The notes beneath the pieces were generated by a model, which saw nothing but the letters and a program-made list of their open reading frames with translations, had not been told where the DNA came from and did not search any database. Below, piece by piece: positions 51,223-59,987 of a stretch of DNA of 64,000 bases. Source of the stretch: Pedobacter psychroterrae (GTDB lineage: Bacteria; Bacteroidota; Bacteroidia; Sphingobacteriales; Sphingobacteriaceae); the NCBI RefSeq assembly GCF_004331695.1, contig NZ_SJSL01000005.1, forward strand, positions 1-64,000, written 5' to 3'. The translations under genes and the position numbers were made by a program. Each line of letters starts with the position of its first letter. Position 1 is the first letter of the stretch.

Positions 51223-51257
51223 AACCTCTGCCTTAACTGGCAGGGGTTATTTTTTAT
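51223..51257 (+). terminator. Terminator of the GSIII gene
   Basis: Stem AACCTCTGCC (51223-51232) with GGCAGGGGTT (51239-51248), one T-G wobble, loop TTAACT, followed by ATTTTTTAT. It lies 36 bp after the stop. The T-tract runs straight into the purM -7 box. Confidence 0.85.
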
Positions 51258-51264
51258 ATCTTTG
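51257..51264 (+). promoter_or_regulatory. -7 box of the purM promoter
   Basis: TATCTTTG matches the Bacteroidota TAnnTTTG consensus exactly and lies only 7 bp before the ATG at 51272. Transcription would start at or next to the start codon, giving an almost leaderless mRNA. No good TTTG was found about 20 bp upstream; that position is inside the glnN terminator stem. Confidence 0.5.
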
Positions 51265-51271
51265 CAGCAAC

Positions 51272-52453
51272 ATGAGTGATAACAGGTACAACCAGCGTGG
51301 CGTTTCTGCCTCTAAAGAAGATGTGCACCAGGCCATCAAGAATATAGATAAGGGCATATTTCCTCAAGCCTTTTGCAAGATCATCCCTGATATTTTAGGT
51401 AACGACGATTCATTTTGCAACATCATGCATGCCGATGGCGCAGGTACAAAATCTTCTTTGGCTTATATATACTGGAAAGAAACCGGCGACATTTCTGTAT
51501 GGAAAGGCATTGCGCAGGATGCAATCATCATGAACATAGACGACCTGATCTGTGTAGGTGCTACTGATAATATCCTCTTATCTTCTACCATAGGACGTAA
51601 TAAAAATCTGATCCCCGGTGAAGTGATCGCAGCAATTATCAATGGCACGGAAGAGATTTTGGCCGAACTGCGTTCACAAGGCATTTCTATTTACTCTACC
51701 GGTGGTGAGACAGCTGATGTGGGCGACTTAGTGCGTACCATTATCGTAGACTCAACAGTTACCTGCCGTATGGAACGTGCTAAGGTAATCAGTAACCATA
51801 AAATTCAGGCAGGCAATGTTATTGTCGGGTTATCATCTTACGGACAAGCTTCATACGAAACCGAGTACAACGGCGGCATGGGCTCTAATGGTCTTACTTC
51901 TGCCAGACATGATGTATTTGATAAGTCTGTGGCTTCTGCTTTTCCGGAAAGCTATGACCCTTCTGTTCCGTATGACCTGGTATTTTCAGGAGGAAAAAAA
52001 CTAACTGATCTGGTTGAAATTACCGAGGGGGTTAGTGTAACAGCTGGTAAACTGGTACTTTCCCCTACGCGTACCTATGCACCCGTTATCAAACAGATTC
52101 TTGAATCTTACAGAACTCAAATAGCTGGCATCGTTCATTGTAGTGGTGGCGCACAGACCAAAGTGCTCCATTTCGTAAATGATGATGTACATATCATAAA
52201 AGACAACCTGTTCCCTATTCCCCCGCTTTTCAGGCTCATCCAGGAGCAGTCGGGCACTGACTGGAAGGAAATGTACAAGGTATTCAACATGGGTCACCGT
52301 ATGGAGCTGTATGTTCCTGAAGAAATTGCTGAAGAAATCATTGCCATATCAAAAAGCTTCAACATCGACGCACAGATTATCGGCAAGGTGGAAGCTTCGG
52401 ATCAGAAACAGGTAACTATTAAATCAGAAAACGGGGAGTTCGTTTATCACTGA
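51272..52453 (+). CDS. purM: Phosphoribosylformylglycinamidine cyclo-ligase (AIR synthase)
   Basis: PurM closes the imidazole ring in purine synthesis (FGAM + ATP to AIR). The 393-residue length is the longer Bacteroidota form. Motifs: YNQRGVSASKEDVHQAIKNI at the start, MHADGAGTKSSLAYIYWKETG (ATP/FGAM site), MNIDDLICVGATDNILLSSTIGRN, IYSTGGETADVGDLVRT, and VGLSSYGQASYETEYNGGMGSNGLTSARH. Its end overlaps the convergent FAD-oxidase gene by 7 nt. It is monocistronic and next to glnN, which supplies glutamine used in purine synthesis. Confidence 0.95.
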   Translation: MSDNRYNQRGVSASKEDVHQAIKNIDKGIFPQAFCKIIPDILGNDDSFCNIMHADGAGTKSSLAYIYWKETGDISVWKGIAQDAIIMNIDDLICVGATDNILLSSTIGRNKNLIPGEVIAAIINGTEEILAELRSQGISIYSTGGETADVGDLVRTIIVDSTVTCRMERAKVISNHKIQAGNVIVGLSSYGQASYETEYNGGMGSNGLTSARHDVFDKSVASAFPESYDPSVPYDLVFSGGKKLTDLVEITEGVSVTAGKLVLSPTRTYAPVIKQILESYRTQIAGIVHCSGGAQTKVLHFVNDDVHIIKDNLFPIPPLFRLIQEQSGTDWKEMYKVFNMGHRMELYVPEEIAEEIIAISKSFNIDAQIIGKVEASDQKQVTIKSENGEFVYH

Positions 52454-53937
52454 CCATAAGTTTTAAAGAACTGGTTGCTAAAACGCATATCCGGATCATA
52501 TTTTCTTTTTAAACTGAAAAATTTCCTGGCCTTTGGGTAGGCTCGATACAGCTGCTCCTGGCTGGCATGCAGACGGTAAGGAAGATAATAAGTTCCTTTT
52601 AAAGTTAAGGCTATGTCAATCAGGCGTTGTGTTAAGTACTGCATTTCCTGTTCTGCTGCTTTGTCTTTCTTTTGATTGAACAGCATTACAAAACCAAATA
52701 CCTCTTCATTGGCGTAGTTCATATACGTATCTTCATCTTTCATCACATTTCTCAGGGTAATGTTTAAGAGATCTATTTTATGTCCCGGCAGCTCTTTGCG
52801 TAAAGCTTCTATAAATTCAGATACCCTGACTTTAGGGATAAAATACTCATGAAGAATATCGGTATATCCGGTATCGGTAGTCTGAAAGGTTTCCACTCCT
52901 TCGCTAAACAGTCTGTTTCTTGAAAATTTCTTATCATTCATCAACTTAACAGCTTGTTTCTCAATCCTCCAACGCAGATTTTTTCCATAATCGCTATTGG
53001 CCGAGGCTCTGAATAATATTCTCCGGAAAGTTGCAAAAGTATTTTCCTGCTTTAACCTTACAACAGGATCTGCGGTAGTGAGATAAGTGGCCAGAATAGC
53101 TTCCTCCATAAAATGCTCGCTGTTTACATTGATCCTTCCGTATACTAAACCTATATTGGGGTTGGTGGCGGCCAGCCGGTCATATTCCTTAATATAGTCC
53201 CTGCTTTTGATAACATATTGTTTCGCGCTGTAAATCTTATTATCAGTTACCTCCAGCCGCACATCGAGGATCACACCAAAAAGACCATATCCCCCAAGTA
53301 CCAAAGAAAAGAGTTCCTGATTTTCTGTCCTGCTGCAGGTTACAATTTCACCATCCGCCTTTACCAATCTGAAAGACCTTACAGAAGAAGCTATCGGCGG
53401 CGAGTTGGGCTGCCAGCCATGACAGTTCACACTAATAGATCCGCCAACTGAAAATGAATTGTTAGACTGCATGATCTTGACTGATTTACCGTAATTATCC
53501 AGATAAGGAATCACCTGATTCCATAAGGCACCGGCACCTACGAGAAGTACATCATTTAATGTATCCAGACGCATGTAGTTGAAATGCTTCATGTCCAGCA
53601 CTATTCCGTTTGCCGAAATCGTATGGCCTCCCATACTGTGCTGCGCTCCTGCTATGGAAATATTTTTGTGGGTAGCCGCAGATTGCTTAACAAGACCGAC
53701 AATCTGCATTACGGCACTGTCACCGGCACTACTGAGTTGGATGAGGGTATCTACCTTTGTCTTATTTAAATTGCTTGCGTCTTGTGAATAACCAGATAAA
53801 TTTTCCTTTTTGTGTTCGCGGTCCGCAAAATAGGTATAGGTTAAAAAAACGATAGGCCGGCCAATAAGTATTATCAGGAGTATAAATACTCCTGATAATA
53901 TAATTTTTCCGGTTGTTAATTTTAATGAAGCAGCCAA
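52447..53937 (-). CDS. Membrane-anchored FAD-dependent oxidase (VAO/ALO-like)
   Basis: A 496-residue flavoprotein with one N-terminal membrane span (about residues 13-35). The PCMH-type FAD domain is visible: ISIAGAQHSMGGHTISANGIVLDMKHFN, VGAGALWNQVIPYLDNYG and NNSFSVGGSISVNCHGW. The C-terminal half resembles aldonolactone oxidases (YYLPYRLHASQEQLYRAYPKARKF). It probably oxidises a sugar, aldonolactone or alditol. It is the last gene of the GH92 operon, 15 nt after the transporter gene. A 15-bp perfect inverted repeat lies in its codons 13-23. Confidence 0.82.
   Translation of the reverse strand: MAASLKLTTGKIILSGVFILLIILIGRPIVFLTYTYFADREHKKENLSGYSQDASNLNKTKVDTLIQLSSAGDSAVMQIVGLVKQSAATHKNISIAGAQHSMGGHTISANGIVLDMKHFNYMRLDTLNDVLLVGAGALWNQVIPYLDNYGKSVKIMQSNNSFSVGGSISVNCHGWQPNSPPIASSVRSFRLVKADGEIVTCSRTENQELFSLVLGGYGLFGVILDVRLEVTDNKIYSAKQYVIKSRDYIKEYDRLAATNPNIGLVYGRINVNSEHFMEEAILATYLTTADPVVRLKQENTFATFRRILFRASANSDYGKNLRWRIEKQAVKLMNDKKFSRNRLFSEGVETFQTTDTGYTDILHEYFIPKVRVSEFIEALRKELPGHKIDLLNITLRNVMKDEDTYMNYANEEVFGFVMLFNQKKDKAAEQEMQYLTQRLIDIALTLKGTYYLPYRLHASQEQLYRAYPKARKFFSLKRKYDPDMRFSNQFFKTYGQ
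53869..53900. repeat. 15-bp perfect inverted repeat with 2-nt centre inside the 5' end of the FAD-oxidase gene
   Basis: Arms at 53869-53883 and 53886-53900 are exactly complementary. They fall in codons for the membrane span (GVFILLIILI), 38-69 nt after the start. The mRNA could form a stable hairpin that slows early translation, or the site could bind a protein. Codon constraint on Leu/Ile repeats may also produce it. Confidence 0.6.
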
Positions 53938-53952
53938 AGCGTCATTTATATA

Positions 53953-55200
53953 TTAATGATGCTTTACTTTATAGAATTTATAGCCAAACATAAAGATTAT
54001 CACGTAACAAATAATTGGGGTATAATAAGCATTGGCGACGCCATGATGATCTGCTACAAAGCCCATTATTAGAGGAAAAAGTGCTCCACCCACGACACCC
54101 ATCGAAATGAATGAAGAGGCAAATTGGGTTTTAGAGCCGAGATTCTTAAGTCCCAAACTAAAAATGGTTGGAAACATGATGCTAAAAAAGAAATTGACCA
54201 TAAGCAATGCGATGAATGAGACCATCCCCATGCCCTGCGCTACAATGATACACATCAGAACATTACCGACCGCAAAGCTTGCGAGCAACTTATTAGGAGC
54301 GACGAAGCGCATTAAGAAAGTTCCGATAATTCTACCTGCTAACATGGCGCCCATAAAAAAGAATCCCATGTAATAACCGGCTTGTTCATCGGTATATCCC
54401 ATAATTTCATGTCCATAGTTGATAAATAATGCCCAGGTACCAACTTGCGCTCCAACATTAAAAAACTGGGCAGCTATGGCCCAGGTAAAATGCTTATGAG
54501 CGAAAAGGCCTTTATCCGGAGCAACATCTACATTGACGGCACCTGCATCAGCAACTGTAACAACATGCGGATCAGTAGTAGCAGGAACCTTGACGAATGA
54601 AAATGAAATAGTTACCAGCAGAATCACAAATCCAATTACCGCGTAAAGCATTTTTACAGATGTGAGGTCCGTACTGCCTTCAACTGCACCGCTGAATAAA
54701 AAATATCCACCAATGATCGGGCCCAGCATAGTACCAACAGCATTAAAGGTCTGCGCGAAATTGATACGCTGGTCGCTTGTACGCTGATCACCCAGTGATG
54801 CAACGAAAGGATGCGCCACAGTCTCCAGTGTAGATAAGCCGCATCCAACAACAAAAAGAGCAATCGCAAAAAAAGTGAATGATGAGATATTTGCAGCCGG
54901 TATAAACAAAAAGGCGCCTGCAGAAAATAGCGACAAGCCCAACAGCACTCCATTCTTATAGCCGAATCTTTTCATAAACAAACCTGCAGGGATACCCATC
55001 ACCCCATAGGCGCCAAAAATGGCAAACTGCACAAACATAGACTGGAATTTGGACAAACTCATCGTTTCCTGAAAATGTTTATTTAACACATCGGCCATGC
55101 TGATGGCAATGCCCCAAAACATAAAGAGTGAGGTTACAAAAACAATAGTTACAAGGAACTTTTTATCCGTAAAAGCTGCTTTAGATTTTAATTCGGTCAT
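53953..55200 (-). CDS. FucP-like sugar:proton symporter (MFS)
   Basis: A 415-residue, twelve-span inner-membrane transporter. The N-terminal part (FVTSLFMFWGIAISMADVLNKHFQ) and the segment VGCGLSTLETVAHPFVASLGDQRTSDQRINFAQTFNAVGTMLGPIIGGYFLF are characteristic of the FucP/GluP/NagP branch, with the Asn-Phe-Ala-Gln motif. It probably imports the sugar freed by the two glycosidases of this operon, with fucose as first guess because a GH95 gene lies just upstream. It starts 42 nt after that gene, beyond a hairpin. Confidence 0.88.
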   Translation of the reverse strand: MTELKSKAAFTDKKFLVTIVFVTSLFMFWGIAISMADVLNKHFQETMSLSKFQSMFVQFAIFGAYGVMGIPAGLFMKRFGYKNGVLLGLSLFSAGAFLFIPAANISSFTFFAIALFVVGCGLSTLETVAHPFVASLGDQRTSDQRINFAQTFNAVGTMLGPIIGGYFLFSGAVEGSTDLTSVKMLYAVIGFVILLVTISFSFVKVPATTDPHVVTVADAGAVNVDVAPDKGLFAHKHFTWAIAAQFFNVGAQVGTWALFINYGHEIMGYTDEQAGYYMGFFFMGAMLAGRIIGTFLMRFVAPNKLLASFAVGNVLMCIIVAQGMGMVSFIALLMVNFFFSIMFPTIFSLGLKNLGSKTQFASSFISMGVVGGALFPLIMGFVADHHGVANAYYTPIICYVIIFMFGYKFYKVKHH

Positions 55201-55227
55201 GGTTTATATTTGATTTATTTGGTTACA

Positions 55228-55261
55228 ATTTAACAATGCGAATTAGTTCGCATTGTTAAAT
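55228..55261 (-). promoter_or_regulatory. Perfect 15-bp hairpin enclosing the GH95 stop codon
   Basis: Arms 55228-55242 and 55247-55261 pair perfectly around a 4-nt loop (TTAG on the plus strand). The GH95 stop codon, 55243-55245, lies in the loop, so the stem comprises the last five codons of GH95 and the following 15 nt. There is no T-tract after it on the minus strand, so it seems to be an intercistronic stabiliser or attenuator between the GH95 and transporter genes rather than a full terminator. Confidence 0.6.
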
Positions 55262-57693
55262 ATATAAACTTGTCCCGGCTTTGTTGCAAAATCATAAAGT
55301 AATGTTTCTTTTACCCCTGTACCCTTCAGTTTGGCCTTATCTGAAATGAGTGGTTTTGCCACTTTATTAATTTGATAAAACGGATTAGCATTTTCTTTAT
55401 CTGCCGGTTTCAGGGCTACTTTTCCTGCTAAAGGAGCAGCCAAGCGCAGCCTGCAATTTCCTCCCAGATGAGACTTTATTTCCAGCCTTTTTACCTGTCC
55501 GTTTTCCCATTCCAGCTTAATAATTTCAAAGCCTCCAAGCACCCTTAATCCACTTACACTTCCCTTTGCCCATACATCAGGCAATGCCGGCAATAAATGT
55601 ATATCGCCGTCGTAGCTTTGTACCAGCATTTCTGCGATACCTGCGGTACAGCCAAAGTTGCCATCTATCTGAAATGGTGGGTGTGCATCAAATAAATTAG
55701 GATAAGTACCACCCGATTCAGATCGGTTACTTGCGGGACTTAGCTGATCCGTCAGCAGTTTATACGCATGATTTCCGTCCAAAAACCTTGCCCACAAATT
55801 TACTTTCCAGCCCATCGACCAGCCGGTAGACACATCTCCGCGATACAATAGCGAAGTACGTGCCGCATCAAATAGTTCCGGCGTGCGGTAAGGAGAGATC
55901 TGGCCTGCAGGATAAACGCCGAACAGATGCGAGACATGCCTGTGCTTGTCATTGGGATTATCCAGATCCTGCAGCCACTCCTGCAACTGCGAATGCTGAC
56001 CTATCTGCATAGGCGGAAGTCTTTTTCTCAAACCTTTTAGCCTTTCCGCAAATTCCTTATCAATCCCCAATATTTCTGAAGCCCTGATCACATTGGAGAA
56101 CAGTTCAAACAGAATCTGATTGTCCATAGTAGTACCGGCCGCGATGGACTTACCCCTCGCCGCCGCTGGTGCATTTTCAGGTGAATTAGAAGGGACTACT
56201 ACCAGCCATTTGTTGAAAGGCTCTTCCACCAGAAAATCGCTATAAAATTCAGCAGACCCTTTAATGGCAGGATAAACCGAAGCCAGGTATTTTTTATCAC
56301 CGCCATATAAGTATTTATCAAAAAGATGTCTGCTCAGCCAGGCACCACCCATCGGCCACATGCCCGAATAGATACCATCCACATGACCTGAGATGCGCCA
56401 CAGATCTGTATTATGATGTGCGACCCAACCCTTTGCCCCGTACATTACTTTAGCTGTCTCCTGTCCACTCTGGGAAAGTTCCTGCACCATCTTTATCAAT
56501 GGCTCATGCATTTCGGTCAGATTGGTGAGCTCGGCAGGCCAGTAATTCATTTCTGTGTTAATATTGATGGTGTACTTGCTGCCCCAGGGTGGGTTCATTT
56601 TATCATTCCAGATACCTTGCAGGTTAGCAGGTTGCCCCCCAGGCTGTGAAGAGGCGATCAGCAGGTACCTGCCAAACTGGAAATACAGCTCTGCCAGTTG
56701 CGGATCATTTCCCTGTGCAAAGTTCTTAATGCGTACATCAGTAGGTTCTTTCGAAGCTGCTGTTGTGCCTAGATCAAGCTTCACACGGTTGAAGAATTTT
56801 TGATAAGCTGCTATATGATTTTTCAAAAGCACAGCATAGCTTTTCTGAACGGCCTTATTTAGATAATCTGCCGCCCGTTTATCCGGATCGCCGGTAATGT
56901 CTTTATAATTGTTGAAATTGGTCCCTATGGAAATGTAAAAAGTAACTGAATTGGCATTGGTAACGCTTATTTTGCCATCGCCGGCCAACATATTTCCGCC
57001 TTCGGCTTTCGCTTTAACTATTGAGCTAAACTTTACTGCGCCTTTTACCCCGTCTTTGTCTCCCGATATGCCTGACAAGATCAATTCATCATTATTCCTG
57101 GTAGTTACGGCCGATTTCTGCAGACTTTGCATATCAGCCGAAAAAGTCAGTTGGCCGGGTTTGCTTGCCGTCAGTCGTACTGCGATCACCTGGTCTGGCA
57201 GGGATGCAAAAACTTCCCTCGTAAATTTCACTTCTCCAACGGTATAGTGAGTCTTCGTCACCGCTGTTTCAATATCCAGCTCCCGATAATAATCCGTGTA
57301 GGCCTCATGCCCGGGGAAGTTGATATTAAGATTTCCCACCAACTGATAGTTCATCCCATTAATAGGAGAAGGAATATTTGCAGCTGCAAGCTTATCGGCT
57401 TCATCATATTTGCCTTCAAAAATGAGCTGCCTGACTCCTGGTAAAGCAGCGAGTGCTTTAGGGTTGTCGTTGCGGTTTGGTCCGCCCGACCAAACAGTAC
57501 TTTCGTTTAATTTGATTAGTTCAGCAGCAGGATTTCCGTACACCATTGCTGCTATCCGCCCATTACCAATGGGCAGCGCTGCTTCCCATGTCTTTTCCGC
57601 AGGTTTATCATACCACAATTTCAAACTGCGTTCCTGCGCGTCAGCACCTTGGCCAATAAATATCAGTATCAAAAATATTAAGACCTTGTTCAT
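55243..57693 (-). CDS. GH95 alpha-L-fucosidase
   Basis: An 816-residue secreted glycosidase (signal MNKVLIFLILIFIGQGADA). GH95 landmarks: LWYDKPAEKTWEAALPIGNGRIAAMVYG, LNESTVWSGGPN, QLVGNLNINFPG, YTININTEMNYWPAELTNLTE (catalytic region), GWVAHHNTDLWRISG, and GGTYPNLFDAHPPFQIDGNFG. GH95 enzymes invert alpha-1,2-fucosyl or alpha-galactosyl bonds. It follows the cytochrome gene by 31 nt and precedes the FucP-like gene. With the GH29 gene at 22256, the strain has two unrelated fucosidases in this window. Confidence 0.93.
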   Translation of the reverse strand: MNKVLIFLILIFIGQGADAQERSLKLWYDKPAEKTWEAALPIGNGRIAAMVYGNPAAELIKLNESTVWSGGPNRNDNPKALAALPGVRQLIFEGKYDEADKLAAANIPSPINGMNYQLVGNLNINFPGHEAYTDYYRELDIETAVTKTHYTVGEVKFTREVFASLPDQVIAVRLTASKPGQLTFSADMQSLQKSAVTTRNNDELILSGISGDKDGVKGAVKFSSIVKAKAEGGNMLAGDGKISVTNANSVTFYISIGTNFNNYKDITGDPDKRAADYLNKAVQKSYAVLLKNHIAAYQKFFNRVKLDLGTTAASKEPTDVRIKNFAQGNDPQLAELYFQFGRYLLIASSQPGGQPANLQGIWNDKMNPPWGSKYTININTEMNYWPAELTNLTEMHEPLIKMVQELSQSGQETAKVMYGAKGWVAHHNTDLWRISGHVDGIYSGMWPMGGAWLSRHLFDKYLYGGDKKYLASVYPAIKGSAEFYSDFLVEEPFNKWLVVVPSNSPENAPAAARGKSIAAGTTMDNQILFELFSNVIRASEILGIDKEFAERLKGLRKRLPPMQIGQHSQLQEWLQDLDNPNDKHRHVSHLFGVYPAGQISPYRTPELFDAARTSLLYRGDVSTGWSMGWKVNLWARFLDGNHAYKLLTDQLSPASNRSESGGTYPNLFDAHPPFQIDGNFGCTAGIAEMLVQSYDGDIHLLPALPDVWAKGSVSGLRVLGGFEIIKLEWENGQVKRLEIKSHLGGNCRLRLAAPLAGKVALKPADKENANPFYQINKVAKPLISDKAKLKGTGVKETLLYDFATKPGQVYIFNNAN

Positions 57694-57724
57694 AATTGTT
57701 ATGCTATAAATATCAAATTAACAC

Positions 57725-59962
57725 TTATTTTTTAGCTGCATCCAGTTCTTTCATTGTCCATGGCGTAGTTCTGCTTAACGATTCCTGTCTCACTTTTTTA
57801 ACAAGTTCCGGTTTTACCACAGCAGCTTTATTTCCCATATCGTTTCTTATATAACTGATCACTGATGCAATGTACTCATCCGTATTGCCTCCCAGCGGCG
57901 GCATAATATCTGCATAGACCTTTCCATCTACCGGACCGCTTAATCCGTGCAGCAATATCTTTATCAATTTCTCCGGATCTCCATTCACATCTTTGGCTCC
58001 GGCCAGGGGTGGTGCAGGCATATCCTTTCCTCCATTATTTATTCCTTTACCATCTGCACCGTGACAGGTAGCACATAACTGTTTAAAGATCAAAGCACCA
58101 TCTTTAATTAGTTTTTGATCTGCTGCTGCCATTAATTTTGATTTTTGATCTGCTTCAGTTTTTGATTTTATATAATTCTGGTATCTGCGCTGAGATTCAT
58201 TCAAGATCTTATTGTCCGGATAGCCCTGCTGAAGATCAGCGATGATAGACTGGGCCTTTTCTGAATTATTAAATCTTAAGGACAAAGCAAGCTGAAAGCG
58301 TACATCTGCACTGGGGTCATTTTTAAGAAATGCTACTCCATTGACAAGCGTTTCATCTCCTGCCCTTATTGGCTCTTCACAGATCCACAGTGCTGTTTTT
58401 CTTACTTCTGCATCTTTGTCTTTTAAAGCCGCCAGCAAGGTAGGCCTGTCCAGCGAATTCAACCCATTCATCGTCCACAATGCATGAATACGGGCCAGTT
58501 GCACAGGTGAATTAAGTGCCACCTCCCTTAGGGCCGGCACCACTGCTTTATCTCCCCTCACTACCATGATCTTTTGGGCATTATCTCTCCACCAGCCATT
58601 TGGATGCGACAGGTACTGTACCAATTGTGAAGTTGGTATACTCAGCATTCTGGGTGGCGTTTTATCAGGCTTTATACCATCATACACTACGCGGTAAATC
58701 CGCCCTCTTCCAATATTCTTATCAAACTTTTTTTCATCGATCTGTTTGCGCAGGTAAGTTCCTTTTTTAGTCCAGTTGCCCTCCTGAATAATGCCACGGT
58801 ACATATCTACAATATACAGGCAGCCATCAGGTCCTGTCACACTGTTGACCGGTCTGAAATTCATATCTGTAGTAGCGATAAATTCTTCCTTATCATAGGC
58901 ATTTTTTAAAGTGATCATGCCATCGGTATTTACTACTTTAGCCCTCCTGATCAGCCTTCCGACAGGTTCAGGTATAAAAAGATCTCCATTCGCATCTGCG
59001 GGCAATGAATTTCCCCTAAACACAGACTGCCCTGCACAGGCAGTAAAATGGTTTAATGTGCTATCAGCTCTTAACCTTGACAATCCTCCCTGAACATCGG
59101 GAGTAGCGATAACCGGCCATACATCCTGAAAGCCTTTATCCAATTGATTTTGCACATCCAACCTTCCAAAATATGGGTTTTGCTGAAAATCAAGAGCGGG
59201 TGTTTCACCACCTGCCGAGGAATAAAACAAGCGTCCATAATCGTCGTTGGCCAGGCCCCATTGTCCGCCCGATCCATTAATTAATTGCTCGGTTTTTAGC
59301 ATTCCATTGTCATACTTATACCGCACATCCTGATAGGTAAGGTACATTTTATTGTCCAGGTTCCAGATCAGGCCACTTTTCTGGTGTTCCAGGTTGTTGG
59401 TATTTACTTCATCGTTGCGAAAAACCATTTTCTTTTCATCTGCCACACCGTCATCATTTGTGTCTCTATAACTGTATATATGGTTGGAATTTGTCTCACC
59501 TACCAGCAGTCTGTCGTCCAGCGCGAGGATCAGTCTCGGCAGCAGCAGATTGTCTATAAAAACTACTGCCTTATCCATTTTTCCATCGCCATTTGTATCC
59601 TCCAGCCTTTTGATTTTACATACCGGACTCATTTCGCCGGTTCCTTCTGCATCCTGCATGTAAGTATTCATCTCGGCGACGAACATTCTGCCGTCTCCGT
59701 CCCACGCTATCGCAACAGGCTCATGGATCATAGGTTCAGTTGCTACCAGCTCTAGTTTGTATCCTTTTTGAATATGGAAAGCTTTAAGGCTTTCTTCCGG
59801 ACTCAGGTATGCCGAAGAAGGGTTTGTGTTGACAACTATTTTACCTTCAGCGTCTCTTTTTACTGCATTCTGTTTTACCTTGCAGGTATAAACCGACATC
59901 GATACGAATAAAATACCCAGTATCAGGTGTGTACTATTCAGGTTCCTTTTGATCAATTGCAT
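57725..59962 (-). CDS. PVC-type cytochrome c / HEAT / sugar-dehydrogenase-like lipoprotein
   Basis: A 745-residue lipoprotein (lipobox Ser-Val-Tyr-Thr-Cys near residue 27). Order of domains: a PQQ-dehydrogenase-like beta-propeller (about 60-420; VAIAWDGDGRMFVAEMNTYM, LIWNLDNKMYLTYQDVRY), HEAT-like repeats (about 440-570), and a C-terminal cytochrome c domain with heme motif CATCH (630-634) and a likely Met ligand in IMPPLGG (687). It probably passes electrons from a periplasmic sugar oxidation to the respiratory chain. The family is common in Planctomycetes and in some Bacteroidota sugar loci. It lies between GH92 and GH95 genes. Its substrate is unknown. Confidence 0.85.
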   Translation of the reverse strand: MQLIKRNLNSTHLILGILFVSMSVYTCKVKQNAVKRDAEGKIVVNTNPSSAYLSPEESLKAFHIQKGYKLELVATEPMIHEPVAIAWDGDGRMFVAEMNTYMQDAEGTGEMSPVCKIKRLEDTNGDGKMDKAVVFIDNLLLPRLILALDDRLLVGETNSNHIYSYRDTNDDGVADEKKMVFRNDEVNTNNLEHQKSGLIWNLDNKMYLTYQDVRYKYDNGMLKTEQLINGSGGQWGLANDDYGRLFYSSAGGETPALDFQQNPYFGRLDVQNQLDKGFQDVWPVIATPDVQGGLSRLRADSTLNHFTACAGQSVFRGNSLPADANGDLFIPEPVGRLIRRAKVVNTDGMITLKNAYDKEEFIATTDMNFRPVNSVTGPDGCLYIVDMYRGIIQEGNWTKKGTYLRKQIDEKKFDKNIGRGRIYRVVYDGIKPDKTPPRMLSIPTSQLVQYLSHPNGWWRDNAQKIMVVRGDKAVVPALREVALNSPVQLARIHALWTMNGLNSLDRPTLLAALKDKDAEVRKTALWICEEPIRAGDETLVNGVAFLKNDPSADVRFQLALSLRFNNSEKAQSIIADLQQGYPDNKILNESQRRYQNYIKSKTEADQKSKLMAAADQKLIKDGALIFKQLCATCHGADGKGINNGGKDMPAPPLAGAKDVNGDPEKLIKILLHGLSGPVDGKVYADIMPPLGGNTDEYIASVISYIRNDMGNKAAVVKPELVKKVRQESLSRTTPWTMKELDAAKK

Positions 59963-59987
59963 GTTAAATTTGGTTATAGATGATTGA

